Source: VXOI01 sp965197575 (lineage in GTDB: Bacteria > Chloroflexota > Dehalococcoidia > Lucifugimonadales > UBA3495). Taken from it: 64,000 bases of DNA. Position 1 is the stretch's first letter. Every line of letters starts with the position of its first letter. The translations under genes and the position numbers were made by a program. The stretch is from contig OZ240214.1 of assembly GCA_965197575.1 (NCBI GenBank), positions 992,001-1,056,000 of the forward strand, given 5' to 3'. Under the pieces are notes generated by a model. That model was not told where the DNA came from. It ran no database searches and worked only from the letters and a program-made list of their open reading frames with translations. Shown here one piece after another: positions 19,120 through 26,923 of this stretch.

Positions 19120-19226
19120 ACCGGGCATCCCTAAAAACGCCGTCTCAAACTTCGTGTACACTAGCATATAAACCGGAAGTCGACCGCTCCAACCGAGCAA
19201 TGTGTATCCCTGAACAGGAGGTCAAA

Positions 19227-19457
19227 ATGCGCAAAGAGACTATCCGATACACTTCCCCCGTCGATGCCTTCGTTGCGGTCTGCAAACGCTTGAGCAAATA
19301 CGAGGTCGAATACTCATTGGAGTCGGAGGAGTTTTTCGATAGGTATCAGCGGGGCCGGATCTCCGATGACGCCGTGTTTGTGGAGTGGGCCAACGACTAC
19401 CGGCATTACCTAGCGTTGCACGGAATGCTTGAGAAATCCCAGACGGATGCTGCATGA
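19227..19457 (+). CDS. Antitoxin-like protein paired with a TumE-family toxin
   Basis: A 76-residue acidic helical protein. The motif SLESEEFFDRYQRGRISDDA followed by VEWANDYRHYLAL is typical of small proteins encoded directly before TumE/DUF6516-type toxins. AGGAGG lies 6 nt before ATG 19227, and a TATAAA -10-like element stands at 19167-19172. Its 3' end overlaps the toxin gene by 11 bases. The antitoxin role comes from gene order and resemblance, not from a known fold. The gene is intact although its toxin is broken. Confidence 0.75.
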   Translation: MRKETIRYTSPVDAFVAVCKRLSKYEVEYSLESEEFFDRYQRGRISDDAVFVEWANDYRHYLALHGMLEKSQTDAA

Positions 19458-19846
19458 ACTTCTAGCAGAGTATCTGCCCACAGTTGAACGGACAATTCGC
19501 TCGATCAATCAGGCATACATCCAATCAGGCATACATCGAGCGGTACTCCGAAGAGGTATTGACCCCGCAACGTGTGAACTTGCGCGTCCGAATTCGCTTC
19601 AATCAAGGGCATCTTCTGGAAATGCACGAGGCGATACTGGTGGAGAATGGGCGGCTGGTTCACCTTGATTATCGGTATCACTTCCAGGATAACCATAATC
19701 GTTTGATTTTCCGCTATGACGGTACGCCTCACTTCCCCGACCTGCCCGGCTTTCCGCACCACCGGCATCTTCCCGATTCGGTCATACCTGCGGTCAAGCC
19801 CGATATTGCGGACGCCATTCAGGAAGCTGTCGACTCGATAGGGTAG
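19447..19846 (+). pseudogene. TumE-family (DUF6516) toxin gene, frameshifted by a 16-bp duplication
   Basis: Translation from ATG 19447 gives MLHELLAEYLPTVERTIRS..., the expected N terminus, but it leaves the correct frame within the duplication at 19506-19537. The rest of the protein (ERYSEEVLTPQRVNLRVRIR, then DYRYHFQ, FRYDGTPHFPDLPGFPHHRH) continues in another frame up to the stop at 19846. Removing one 16-bp copy restores a single 127-residue protein with all conserved parts (HxDYRYHxQ-like and RYDxxPHxP motifs). The break is therefore clean and could revert by slippage. TumE-type proteins are toxins of type II-like modules. Confidence 0.8.
19506..19537 (+). repeat. Perfect 16-bp tandem duplication inside the toxin gene
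   Basis: CAATCAGGCATACATC occurs twice without a gap, at 19506-19521 and 19522-19537. It shifts the toxin reading frame by one base. Confidence 0.95.
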
Positions 19847-19880
19847 TAGCCCCATCGAGGGCGTGTTAGTATGGGTGGGT

Positions 19881-21731
19881 ATGGACCAGTCGCTCATCCG
19901 CAATTTCTGCATTATTGCCCACATCGACCACGGCAAGTCCACGCTGGCCGACCGCTTTCTGGAAATCACCGGCACCGTCCGCCCTCAAGAGATGAAGGCC
20001 CAGTTCATGGACCAGATGGACTTGGAGCGGGAGCGGGGCATCACCATCAAGGGCAAAGCGGTCACCATGTACCACACGGCGGCCGACGGGAAGACTTACC
20101 AGCTCAACCTCATCGACACGCCGGGCCACGTCGACTTCAGCTACGAGGTTTCCCGCGCGTTGGCCGCCTGCGAAGGGGCCTTGCTGGTGGTCGACGCCAG
20201 CCAGGGTATCGAAGCTCAGACCATCGCCAACACCCTGTTGGCAATGAACTACGACCTTGACCTGATCCCGGTGTTGAACAAGGTCGATCTGCCCCAGGCC
20301 GAACCGGAACGAGTGGTTGGCGAGATCGAGCAGGTGTTCGGGTTCCGGCCCGACGAGGTGCTCTTCGTTTCGGCCAAGGAGGGCACGGGCGCCAGGGAAA
20401 TCCTCGACGCCGTGGTGGAGCGGGTCCCGCCCCCCGGCGGCCGGCCGGCGGATGCGGCGCGGGCGTTGGTGTTCGACTCGGTCTACAACTCCTACAAGGG
20501 CATCATCGCCCACATCCGCGTCAATGACGGCGTGATTGCCAAGGCCGACCGCATCAAGGTCATGTCCTCGGGGAGGACGGCTGAGATCGTGGAGGTCGGT
20601 GTCTTTACTCCCGCTCCCAAGGCCACGGACCGCCTGGAATCGGGCCAGGTTGGCTACGTCGCCACCGGGTTCAAGGACGTGCGCGAGTGTACGGTCGGCG
20701 ATACCCTGACCATCGACAGGGTTCCCGCGTCCGAGGCGCTGCCGGGCTATGTTCCGCTGAAGTCGATGGTATTCGCCGGATTGTACCCCTCCGACGGCGA
20801 GCAGTACGGGAACCTGCGCACGGCTTTGGAGAAGCTGCAATTGAACGACGCCTCGCTGGGCATCGAGCCGGAGAACAGCAGCGCCCTGGGGTTCGGGTTC
20901 CGTTGCGGCTTCCTGGGGCTGATGCACCTGGAGATCGTCCAAGAGCGCCTGGAGCGGGAATACGATCTCGATCTCATCGTCACCGCCCCCAGCGTGGCCT
21001 ACCAGGTCACCCTGACCAACGGCGACGTAGTCAAGATCGACAGCCCGGCCAAGCTGCCGTCGCCCAACGAGTACACCGACATCGAGGAGCCAATACTCGA
21101 CCTGACCATCGTTGCGCCGAGCCGCCACGTCGGCGTGCTGATGGAGTTGATGCACTCGCGGCGCGCCGAATTCAAGCGGATGGAGTACATCCAGAGCGCC
21201 CCGACCCGCCGCGATGACGGTGGCGACGTGACCGAGAATACCCGCGTTATGATGGAATACACCATGCCGCTGGTGGAGATGCTGGCCGATTTCTACAACC
21301 AGCTAAAGTCCCGCACCCAAGGCTACGCCTCGCTGGACTACTCCTTCGTCGGCTACCGCAAGGCCCCGCTGGTCAAGGTGGAAGTGCTGGTCAATCACGT
21401 TCCGGTGGAGGCCCTGTCGATGATCCTGCACCGGGACCTGGCCACGAGCCACGGCCGCCGCGTGGTGGACCGGCTGCGCACGACCATTCCGAGACAGCTA
21501 TTCGAGGTGCCGATTCAAGCGGCCATCGGCAGCCGGATCATCGCCCGCGAAACGGTCCGGGCCATGCGGAAAGACGTTCTGGCCAAGTGCTACGGCGGCG
21601 ACGTTACCCGCAAGCGGAAACTGCTGGAGCGCCAGAAAGAGGGCAAGAAGCGCCTCAAAATGGTGGGGCAAGTTGAGATCCCGCAGGAAGCCTTCCTCAC
21701 CCTGTTGGAGGTCGGCGGGGAAGGTTCCTGA
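19881..21731 (+). CDS. lepA: Elongation factor 4 (back-translocase LepA)
   Basis: A 616-residue translational GTPase that binds stalled or immature ribosomes. G motifs AHIDHGKSTLADR, RGITIK, DTPGHVDFSYE, NKVDLPQAEP and SAKEGTG are present, followed by domains II-III and V. The LepA-specific C-terminal domain follows (SLDYSFVGYRKAPLVKVEVL, ETVRAMRKDVLAKCYGGD, RKRKLLERQKEGKKRLK). I use ATG 19881, which places AHIDHGK at the usual distance; a GTG at 19863 would add six atypical residues. The gene is flanked on both sides by toxin-antitoxin-like remnants. Confidence 0.96.
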   Translation: MDQSLIRNFCIIAHIDHGKSTLADRFLEITGTVRPQEMKAQFMDQMDLERERGITIKGKAVTMYHTAADGKTYQLNLIDTPGHVDFSYEVSRALAACEGALLVVDASQGIEAQTIANTLLAMNYDLDLIPVLNKVDLPQAEPERVVGEIEQVFGFRPDEVLFVSAKEGTGAREILDAVVERVPPPGGRPADAARALVFDSVYNSYKGIIAHIRVNDGVIAKADRIKVMSSGRTAEIVEVGVFTPAPKATDRLESGQVGYVATGFKDVRECTVGDTLTIDRVPASEALPGYVPLKSMVFAGLYPSDGEQYGNLRTALEKLQLNDASLGIEPENSSALGFGFRCGFLGLMHLEIVQERLEREYDLDLIVTAPSVAYQVTLTNGDVVKIDSPAKLPSPNEYTDIEEPILDLTIVAPSRHVGVLMELMHSRRAEFKRMEYIQSAPTRRDDGGDVTENTRVMMEYTMPLVEMLADFYNQLKSRTQGYASLDYSFVGYRKAPLVKVEVLVNHVPVEALSMILHRDLATSHGRRVVDRLRTTIPRQLFEVPIQAAIGSRIIARETVRAMRKDVLAKCYGGDVTRKRKLLERQKEGKKRLKMVGQVEIPQEAFLTLLEVGGEGS

Positions 21732-21838
21732 ACGAGACTACCTTGGCTTGCTTCCGGACGATTGGGAATTATCGACCGTCCTGATTAAGGCCTGGCCCCA
21801 GGATGTACAGGTTAGGGCCGTCCGAGGGCTTCCGGTTA

Positions 21839-22168
21839 GTGAACATTGAAGACATCGTTGGCTCGATACGCCAGAACCGAATACGCATCACCGATCACGC
21901 CGACGAAGCAACTTAAGCGGACCACTTGTCCCTTGATGAGATATTGATCAGCGTTCTTCGGGGCGATGTAATCGAAGACTACCCCGACGATAAGCCGTAT
22001 CCTAGTTGCCTGATTTGCGGGAACACTTTCAGACAGGAACCGGTGCACAGCGTTTGGGCTTATAATCCGGGAACCCGGTGGGCGGTACTGATTACCGTTT
22101 ACCGTCCCAGCGAAGAACGTTGGCTTGACTGGCGTACCAGGAGGCCAAGAAATGACGCCTTTCAGTAA
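21839..22168 (+). pseudogene. DUF4258-family gene interrupted by an in-frame stop
   Basis: From GTG 21839 the frame reads VNIEDIVGSIRQNRIRITDH, then a TAA at 21914-21916, and continues in the same frame with ADHLSLDEILISVLRGDVIE, DYPDDKPYPSCLICG and PVHSVWAY...VLITVYRPSEERW. Together these make a normal DUF4258 protein, a small RelE/MqsR-like presumed toxin family. A shorter product could start at TTG 21926 but would lack the conserved first helix and strand. It overlaps the YgiT-type zinc-finger gene by 17 bases, the usual pairing. Confidence 0.7.
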
Positions 22169-22397
22169 ATGTCCGGTATGCGGTGGCGAGATCGTTGAGA
22201 GGGAAGTTGAGAAACTCCTGCGCGGCGGCTGCAACATTGCCTCTGTAACCGTCCTCGCCGAGGTTTGTCTGCATTGTGGAGAGCGGCTATTCTCGAAAGA
22301 AACGGTTGTCCGCTTTGAGGAAATCCGCTACAAACTTGCCCGGCAGCAGGTGGCGGAATTCAAATCTCTGGGACAATCATTCCAAGTGCCAATTTAA
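22152..22397 (+). CDS. YgiT/MqsA-type zinc-finger antitoxin-like protein
   Basis: An 81-residue protein with two CxxC pairs, CPVCGG near residue 7 and CLHCGE near residue 42, forming the zinc site of the N-terminal MqsA/YgiT domain. The rest is a helix (VRFEEIRYKLARQQ). It lacks the DNA-binding helix-turn-helix of full-length MqsA. AGGAGG lies 8 nt before ATG 22152. Genes of this type regularly follow DUF4258 toxins, as here, so it is probably the antitoxin and remains intact. Confidence 0.8.
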   Translation: MTPFSKCPVCGGEIVEREVEKLLRGGCNIASVTVLAEVCLHCGERLFSKETVVRFEEIRYKLARQQVAEFKSLGQSFQVPI

Positions 22398-22411
22398 CGG
22401 CGAGCGAATCA

Positions 22412-22475
22412 AACATGGATGTACAGGATAGACAGGATAAAGCTGATAATCCTGTATTTCCTGTGCATCCATGTT
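22412..22475. repeat. Inverted repeat with ACAGGAT motifs between convergent genes
   Basis: The arms AACATGGATG/CATCCATGTT enclose imperfectly paired ACAGGAT/ATCCTGT copies around a short loop. It lies between the rightward zinc-finger gene and the leftward DinB gene and may terminate both. TTTTT follows the hairpin only on the minus strand and lies within the DinB gene end. Confidence 0.55.
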
Positions 22476-22953
22476 AAAAACCCAGGGCGTCGTGCAGCTC
22501 TGCCACCTGCTCCAAGTGCTCCCGCCAGTGCCGGTCGAAGCCGGCCAGCACCGCCTCCAGCGAGCGCTCGCCGTGTTCATCTCTGGTCCTCTGGTGCATC
22601 AGGACCGACTTGTCTACCAGGTCGGCGTCGTCCGCCGGACTCAGCGCTTGGGCGAGGCTGTCGAAGAACTGCTGAACGTCCTGCGTGATCTGCTCCATGT
22701 CGTGGGCCGCGCGCTCCGGCGTCATGTTGGAGAAGTCGGACCAAATCTCGTACTCGCTAATCGCCTCGGCCAGCACCCCGGCTACCACCTTGTGGATGCC
22801 TCCTGGCGGCGTGTCCAGCAGGTGGTAGACCACCTCTCGCGCTGACCACTCTGTATCTTCCGGCTTCCAGTCCAGGCAATAGTCCATGCCGTCCAGCAGG
22901 CGCAACAGTTCCGCCTGTAGGCTGGCGATGTTGTCTCTCTGGGCTTGCACCAT
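22474..22953 (-). CDS. DinB-superfamily protein
   Basis: A 159-residue four-helix-bundle protein. The first helix contains LLDGMDYCLDWKPEDTEWSA and REVVYHLLDTPPGG, the latter with the usual first metal histidine. The C terminus reads FDRHWREHLEQVAELHDA with two further histidines. This arrangement matches DinB/DUF664-like proteins. No catalytic function can be assigned. It starts 9 bases after galU on the same strand and is likely co-transcribed with it. Confidence 0.75.
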   Translation of the reverse strand: MVQAQRDNIASLQAELLRLLDGMDYCLDWKPEDTEWSAREVVYHLLDTPPGGIHKVVAGVLAEAISEYEIWSDFSNMTPERAAHDMEQITQDVQQFFDSLAQALSPADDADLVDKSVLMHQRTRDEHGERSLEAVLAGFDRHWREHLEQVAELHDALGF

Positions 22954-22962
22954 GCGTTCTCG

Positions 22963-23829
22963 CTAGTCCTTGGTCAGATTGTGGAGCAGCGACTCGCTGG
23001 CCGCTCTGGTGTCGTCCCGGCGCAGCGCGAACTCCAGCGACGCTCGCAGCAGGCCCATCGGCGTCCCGCCGTCGTAGCGGATGCCCTCGAACTCGTAGGC
23101 GTACAGGTCCTGGCTCTCCAACAAGAGCAGCATCCCGTCGGTCAACTGAATCTCGCCCTTCGCGCCGGGCCGGGTGCGTTCCAGGCAATCGAAAATCTCC
23201 GGCGGCAGGATGTAGCGGCCGACGATGGACAGGTTGGAGGGCGCTTCCTCGCGGGGCGGTTTCTCCACCAGCCCCCGTATCCGGTGCAGGCCGCCGGACA
23301 CGGGCTGGGCATCCACCACGCCGTAGTTGTGGACGGTCTCCCAAGGCATCGGCTCCACCGCCACTACGCCCGCGTGCTTCGCCTCCCAAACCGCCGTCAT
23401 CTGGGCGACCACGCCCGGCGTGTGGTACACGATGTCGTCGGGGAGGATGACCACGAAGGGCTCGTCGCCGATGGCGTCTCTGGCGGTCAGCACGGCGTGG
23501 CCCAAGCCCAACGCCTCTTCCTGGATTACGAAGGACACGCGGGCCAGCCGTGAAGCCTGCAACACCTTGTCCAGCAGGTCCGGCGCGTCGTTCTCGGCCA
23601 GCCGCCGTTCCAGCCCCGGCGAAGGCTGGAAATAGGACGCGATGCCCTCCTTGCCGGGAGCGGTGATCACGATCACCTCTTCCACCCCGGCCTCCGCGGC
23701 CTCTTCGACCACGTACTGCAACATCGGCTTGTCGAGTATGGGCAACAACTCTTTCGGCACCGATTTGGTGACCGGCAAAAAGCGGGTGCCCAGGCCGGCG
23801 GCGGGTATGACTGCTTTCTTGATTGGCAT
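22963..23829 (-). CDS. galU: UTP-glucose-1-phosphate uridylyltransferase
   Basis: A 288-residue GalU enzyme making UDP-glucose from UTP and glucose 1-phosphate. Family motifs are AVIPAAGLGTRFLPVTKSVPKELLP at the N terminus (nucleotide binding), LGLGHAVLTA, VVILPDDIV with the metal aspartate, GLVEKPPREEAPSNL with the catalytic lysine, and EIQLTDGM. It would serve cell-envelope polysaccharides or trehalose. There is no ribosome site. The minus strand has TAAAAT (complement of 23835-23840) ending 5 nt before ATG 23829, so the mRNA is probably leaderless. A DinB gene follows. Confidence 0.95.
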   Translation of the reverse strand: MPIKKAVIPAAGLGTRFLPVTKSVPKELLPILDKPMLQYVVEEAAEAGVEEVIVITAPGKEGIASYFQPSPGLERRLAENDAPDLLDKVLQASRLARVSFVIQEEALGLGHAVLTARDAIGDEPFVVILPDDIVYHTPGVVAQMTAVWEAKHAGVVAVEPMPWETVHNYGVVDAQPVSGGLHRIRGLVEKPPREEAPSNLSIVGRYILPPEIFDCLERTRPGAKGEIQLTDGMLLLLESQDLYAYEFEGIRYDGGTPMGLLRASLEFALRRDDTRAASESLLHNLTKD

Positions 23830-23902
23830 GGCCGTATTTTATCACGGCCCCTCCGTTTGCCTCGCCTATTTCGGGCTTTATAACTGGGGGCGCCGAATTC
23901 AA

Positions 23903-23932
23903 TTGACACATGGTTGCCGCCGAGCCTACCAT
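23903..23932 (+). promoter_or_regulatory. Promoter of the SRP RNA gene
   Basis: A perfect TTGACA at 23903-23908 is followed after 18 bases by TACCAT at 23927-23932. The predicted start, seven bases further at 23939, coincides with the first base of the SRP RNA closing helix. Confidence 0.7.
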
Positions 23933-23938
23933 ACTATA

Positions 23939-24209
23939 GAGACCGCACTAGATGGGGAGCTAGCGGTGCCCTGCACCCGCAATCCGCTACAGCGGGATCG
24001 AATCCCTCCCCGAGGCCTGCTCAATAGGCCAATATCGCGGGCAAGTGACGCCGAAGGCCGGGTCCTACGCGACGCAGACTTGTGAACCCCGCCAGGTCCG
24101 GAAGGAAGCAACGGTAAGCAGGACACTGCGGGTGCCGTGGGAGTGCCTAGTCCGAGTCATTTTTCGCGACAAGCCCGGTGGTCAGCGTCGACGGGAGGTG
24201 GGCGGTCTC
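23939..24209 (+). ncRNA. ffs: Signal recognition particle RNA, large bacterial type
   Basis: About 271 nt. The 5' part (CACTAGATGGGGAGCTAGCG, then CCGCAATCCGCT) closely follows the Alu domain of Bacillus scRNA. The S domain has the universal helix-8 sequence CCAGGTCCGGAAGGAAGCA with its GGAA tetraloop near 24092-24110. GAGACCGC at the 5' end pairs with GCGGTCTC at 24202-24209, closing the molecule. A T run follows directly. It scaffolds Ffh for co-translational membrane targeting. Exact ends are inferred from the closing helix. Confidence 0.93.
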
Positions 24210-24214
24210 TTTTT
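24202..24214 (+). terminator. SRP RNA terminator
   Basis: The 3' strand of the closing helix, GCGGTCTC, runs straight into TTTTT at 24210-24214. Confidence 0.6.
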
Positions 24215-24258
24215 ATCATGCCCATGAATTTTCTACCCGCCTGCGGCCCCGGCTCCCG

Positions 24259-25113
24259 GTGACGGCCCATGCCCGGCGGGCCGGGCCTCGCAAGTCCCTC
24301 GGCCAGCACTTCCTCCATGACCCCAGAGTAGTCGGCCGGGTCATCGAGGCGGCTGGACTTTCCCCCGACGACACCGTGATCGAAATCGGGCCGGGACGCG
24401 GCGTCTTGACCCGGCATCTGGTCAGGCTGGCCGGGCGGGTGGTCTCCGTGGAACTGGACTCCGAGCTTGGCCGGGCGCTGGCTGAGCGGTTGGACTTCCC
24501 CGCCAACCTGACCTGCATTGAATCCGACGCGCGGACCGCCGACTATCCTTCACTGGCCGCGCCGTCGCGGGACTACAAGGTCGTGGGCAACCTGCCCTAC
24601 TATGCCGCCAACCCCATCGTTCGACGGGTGCTGGAATCCGCCCCCGGCCCGCGTACCGCAGTCGTGATGGTGCAGAAGGAAGTGGCCGATAGCATGACGG
24701 CTCAGCCGGGGGACATGGGCCTGCTCTCGGTGGCGACACAGTTCTACGCCAGCGCAAGGCTGGTGTGCAACGTGCCGCCCCGCGCTTTCCGTCCCCAGCC
24801 CAAGGTTACCTCGGCGGTGGTCAGGCTGGACCTGCGGCCCGTCCCTGCCGTGGCGGTGAGTGATGTGGAGGAGTTTTTCGCGGTGGTGCGAGCCGGTTTC
24901 GCCGCGCCCAGGAAACAGCTTCGCAATTCTCTCAGTCAGGGCTTGGGAGTGAGCGCTCAGACGGCTACTGCCGTGTTGGACACGGCGGGCGTTGAGGGCT
25001 GGAGGCGGGCCGAGACCCTGGGCCTGGAAGAATGGGGGAGCCTGTACCGGGCTTGGGAGCAACTACGTCCGGCACGGGAAGAAGTTCCGCGGGAAGGCGC
25101 TAATGCCGGCTGA
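24259..25113 (+). CDS. rsmA: 16S rRNA dimethyladenosine transferase RsmA (KsgA)
   Basis: A 284-residue methyltransferase that dimethylates two adjacent adenines in the 3' helix of 16S rRNA. The N terminus reads RKSLGQHFLHDPRVV; the SAM site is VIEIGPGRGVLTRHL and VVSVELD; the catalytic NLPYYAANPI is present, as are VPPRAFRPQPKVTSAVV and the RAGFAAPRKQLRNSL C-terminal domain. The first normal in-frame start after the SRP terminator is GTG 24259, which leaves a short basic leader before the conserved RKSLGQ. Its end overlaps ispE by 11 bases. Confidence 0.94.
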   Translation: MTAHARRAGPRKSLGQHFLHDPRVVGRVIEAAGLSPDDTVIEIGPGRGVLTRHLVRLAGRVVSVELDSELGRALAERLDFPANLTCIESDARTADYPSLAAPSRDYKVVGNLPYYAANPIVRRVLESAPGPRTAVVMVQKEVADSMTAQPGDMGLLSVATQFYASARLVCNVPPRAFRPQPKVTSAVVRLDLRPVPAVAVSDVEEFFAVVRAGFAAPRKQLRNSLSQGLGVSAQTATAVLDTAGVEGWRRAETLGLEEWGSLYRAWEQLRPAREEVPREGANAG

Positions 25114-26005
25114 ACCGTTGCGGGTCGAAGCCTTTGCCAAGCTGAACCTGACCTTCGAGGTGCTGGGCCGGAGAGGCGACGGCTATCACGAGGTCAAGAC
25201 CATCTTGCAGACTATCAATCTGGCCGACCGGCTGGAGTTCGAGTACGCGCCCACGTTCTCCATAGCCTGCGACTTCGCCGAATTGCAAGGCGAGTCGAAC
25301 TTGGTCTGGCGGGCCGCTTCCGCGCTGGCGAGGTCTCGGGGGATTCAGCCGCGGGCTGCGGTGCGGTTGCACAAGCGCATTCCCATGGCAATGGGTTTGG
25401 GCGGAGGCAGCAGCGACGCCGCGGCGGCCCTCCTTGCCCTCGACCGGCTCTGGGGCCTCGGCTGCGCCCCGGAAGAACTGGCGGAGGTGGCCGCCGGGGT
25501 CGGTTCGGACGTGGCGTTCTTTCTGTGGGGAGGGACAGCGTTGGGCGAGGGACGTGGCGAAAGAATCTCGCCCCTGCCCCCGCTGCCTCCGGTGAATCTA
25601 ACCCTGGTGTTCCCCGACCTCGTTATCCCCGACAAGACCAGGACGATGTATTCCCGGCTCACCCAGGCCAACTATAGCGACGGCGGCGTCACCAGCCGGA
25701 TGTTGCAGATTCTGTCGGGCCGGCCGTTCGCCGCCGAGTCCATCCGCGGCTGCATTTACAACGCCTTCCAGGACATTGCGGATTGGGAATTCCCGGAGTT
25801 GGCGAAGATGCGGCGGGAAACGCTGGCCCACGGCGGCCCGGTGTTGCACCTGTGCGGGGCCGGACCGGCCCTGTTCGCCCTTCCGTCGAGCGAGATGGAG
25901 CATCAAAGGGTGGCGGATGCCTTGCAGCCTTTGGGCGCGGGGGTTTACCTTGTAACGACCGTTTCTCCGCCGGAGGACTCCGGCGCATCGCAACAGAAGG
26001 ACTGA
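25103..26005 (+). CDS. ispE: 4-diphosphocytidyl-2-C-methyl-D-erythritol kinase
   Basis: A 300-residue GHMP kinase of the MEP isoprenoid pathway. The N-terminal AFAKLNLTFEVLGRRGDGYHEV and the ATP loop IPMAMGLGGGSSDAAAAL are diagnostic, as are GSDVAFFLWGGTALGEGRGE and the C-terminal LCGAGPALFAL. ATG 25103 has GGGAAGG five bases upstream and starts inside rsmA, so the two are translationally coupled, a common ksgA-ispE arrangement. lgt follows 3 bases after the stop. Confidence 0.95.
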   Translation: MPAEPLRVEAFAKLNLTFEVLGRRGDGYHEVKTILQTINLADRLEFEYAPTFSIACDFAELQGESNLVWRAASALARSRGIQPRAAVRLHKRIPMAMGLGGGSSDAAAALLALDRLWGLGCAPEELAEVAAGVGSDVAFFLWGGTALGEGRGERISPLPPLPPVNLTLVFPDLVIPDKTRTMYSRLTQANYSDGGVTSRMLQILSGRPFAAESIRGCIYNAFQDIADWEFPELAKMRRETLAHGGPVLHLCGAGPALFALPSSEMEHQRVADALQPLGAGVYLVTTVSPPEDSGASQQKD

Positions 26006-26008
26006 CAC

Positions 26009-26923
26009 ATGGGCATCGGCATCCTGGAAAGCATCTCCATAGGGATCAACCCCAACCTGTTCTCAGCGGGCGGGTTCATCCTATCCTGGCACGGCGTCTT
26101 CACCTTCATTGCCGTGGTGACGGCGGTGGTCCTGGTGGTGCGCTGGGCGCGCCGGGAAGGGATGGACGTCGATTGCGTCTATTCGGCCTCGATGTGGGCC
26201 ATCATCGGCGGGGTGATTGGGGCGCGGGTGCTCCACGTCATCGACTTCTGGGATGAGATCTACCAGCACGACATCGGCCGGATATTCTCGGTCTGGTCGG
26301 GGGGGATCGCCATATTCGGGGCGATCTCCGGAGGGTTCGTCGGGGGTTCCCTCTACCTGCTGATTCGGAACTCCAACTGGTTCCTGGCGCTGTGGCGGCC
26401 CTTCTCCGTTGTTTTTGGCCAGCCGCATAAGGCCAACTTGCCCCGAATCAGCCACTTGGCCGACGTTACTGCCCCGGCCCTGTTGGTCGCGATGGCCATC
26501 GGCCGCATCGGCGACATCATCAACGGCGAGCATTTCGCCAGCGCCACCGGCCTGCCTTGGGGCGTCATCTACACCCACCCCGACAGCCCGGGGTTGGGTC
26601 GCCCGCCTACGCACCCGGCGGTGGCTTACGAGTTGATATTCGACCTCGTGCTGCTGGCCGCGCTCTGGCCGTTGCGGGACCGCCTGCGGCCTCGGGGGAT
26701 GTTCTTCGCCCTGTACGGATGCACCTACTCCATCGGACGGTTCTTCTTGAGCTTCATGCGCGAGGAGTTCAACGTATACTTCGGGGCCTTGAACGAAGCG
26801 CAAATCGCCGCCTTGATCGTTATTGCGATAACGGTCCCGATCCTGGTCTGGAAGGCCCAGGTGGTCCAGCCGGCCGCCGCGCCCCGCGTTGGACGGCCGG
26901 CAGGCGGGCGTAGGCGTAACTAA
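26009..26923 (+). CDS. lgt: Prolipoprotein diacylglyceryl transferase
   Basis: A 304-residue membrane enzyme that transfers diacylglycerol to the lipobox cysteine of prolipoproteins. About seven hydrophobic segments are visible. The signature GRIGDIINGEHF (E. coli GRxGNFxNxE region) is present, followed by HPAVAYELIFDLVLLAALWPLR and FYGCTYSIGRFFLSFMRE-like sequence with the essential arginine. In WSGGIAIFGAISGG the position of E. coli His103 is Phe. The C terminus is basic (GRPAGGRRRN). It is the last gene of rsmA-ispE-lgt, and its stop overlaps that of convergent recJ by four bases. The LRR lipoprotein at 56354 would be a substrate. Confidence 0.93.
   Translation: MGIGILESISIGINPNLFSAGGFILSWHGVFTFIAVVTAVVLVVRWARREGMDVDCVYSASMWAIIGGVIGARVLHVIDFWDEIYQHDIGRIFSVWSGGIAIFGAISGGFVGGSLYLLIRNSNWFLALWRPFSVVFGQPHKANLPRISHLADVTAPALLVAMAIGRIGDIINGEHFASATGLPWGVIYTHPDSPGLGRPPTHPAVAYELIFDLVLLAALWPLRDRLRPRGMFFALYGCTYSIGRFFLSFMREEFNVYFGALNEAQIAALIVIAITVPILVWKAQVVQPAAAPRVGRPAGGRRRN

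Noticed and set aside
22474..22953. Reading the DinB genes (11198 and 22474) as DNA damage-inducible polymerases
   Set aside because: These belong to the DinB/YfiT metal-binding four-helix superfamily, unrelated to DNA polymerase IV, which shares only the name.
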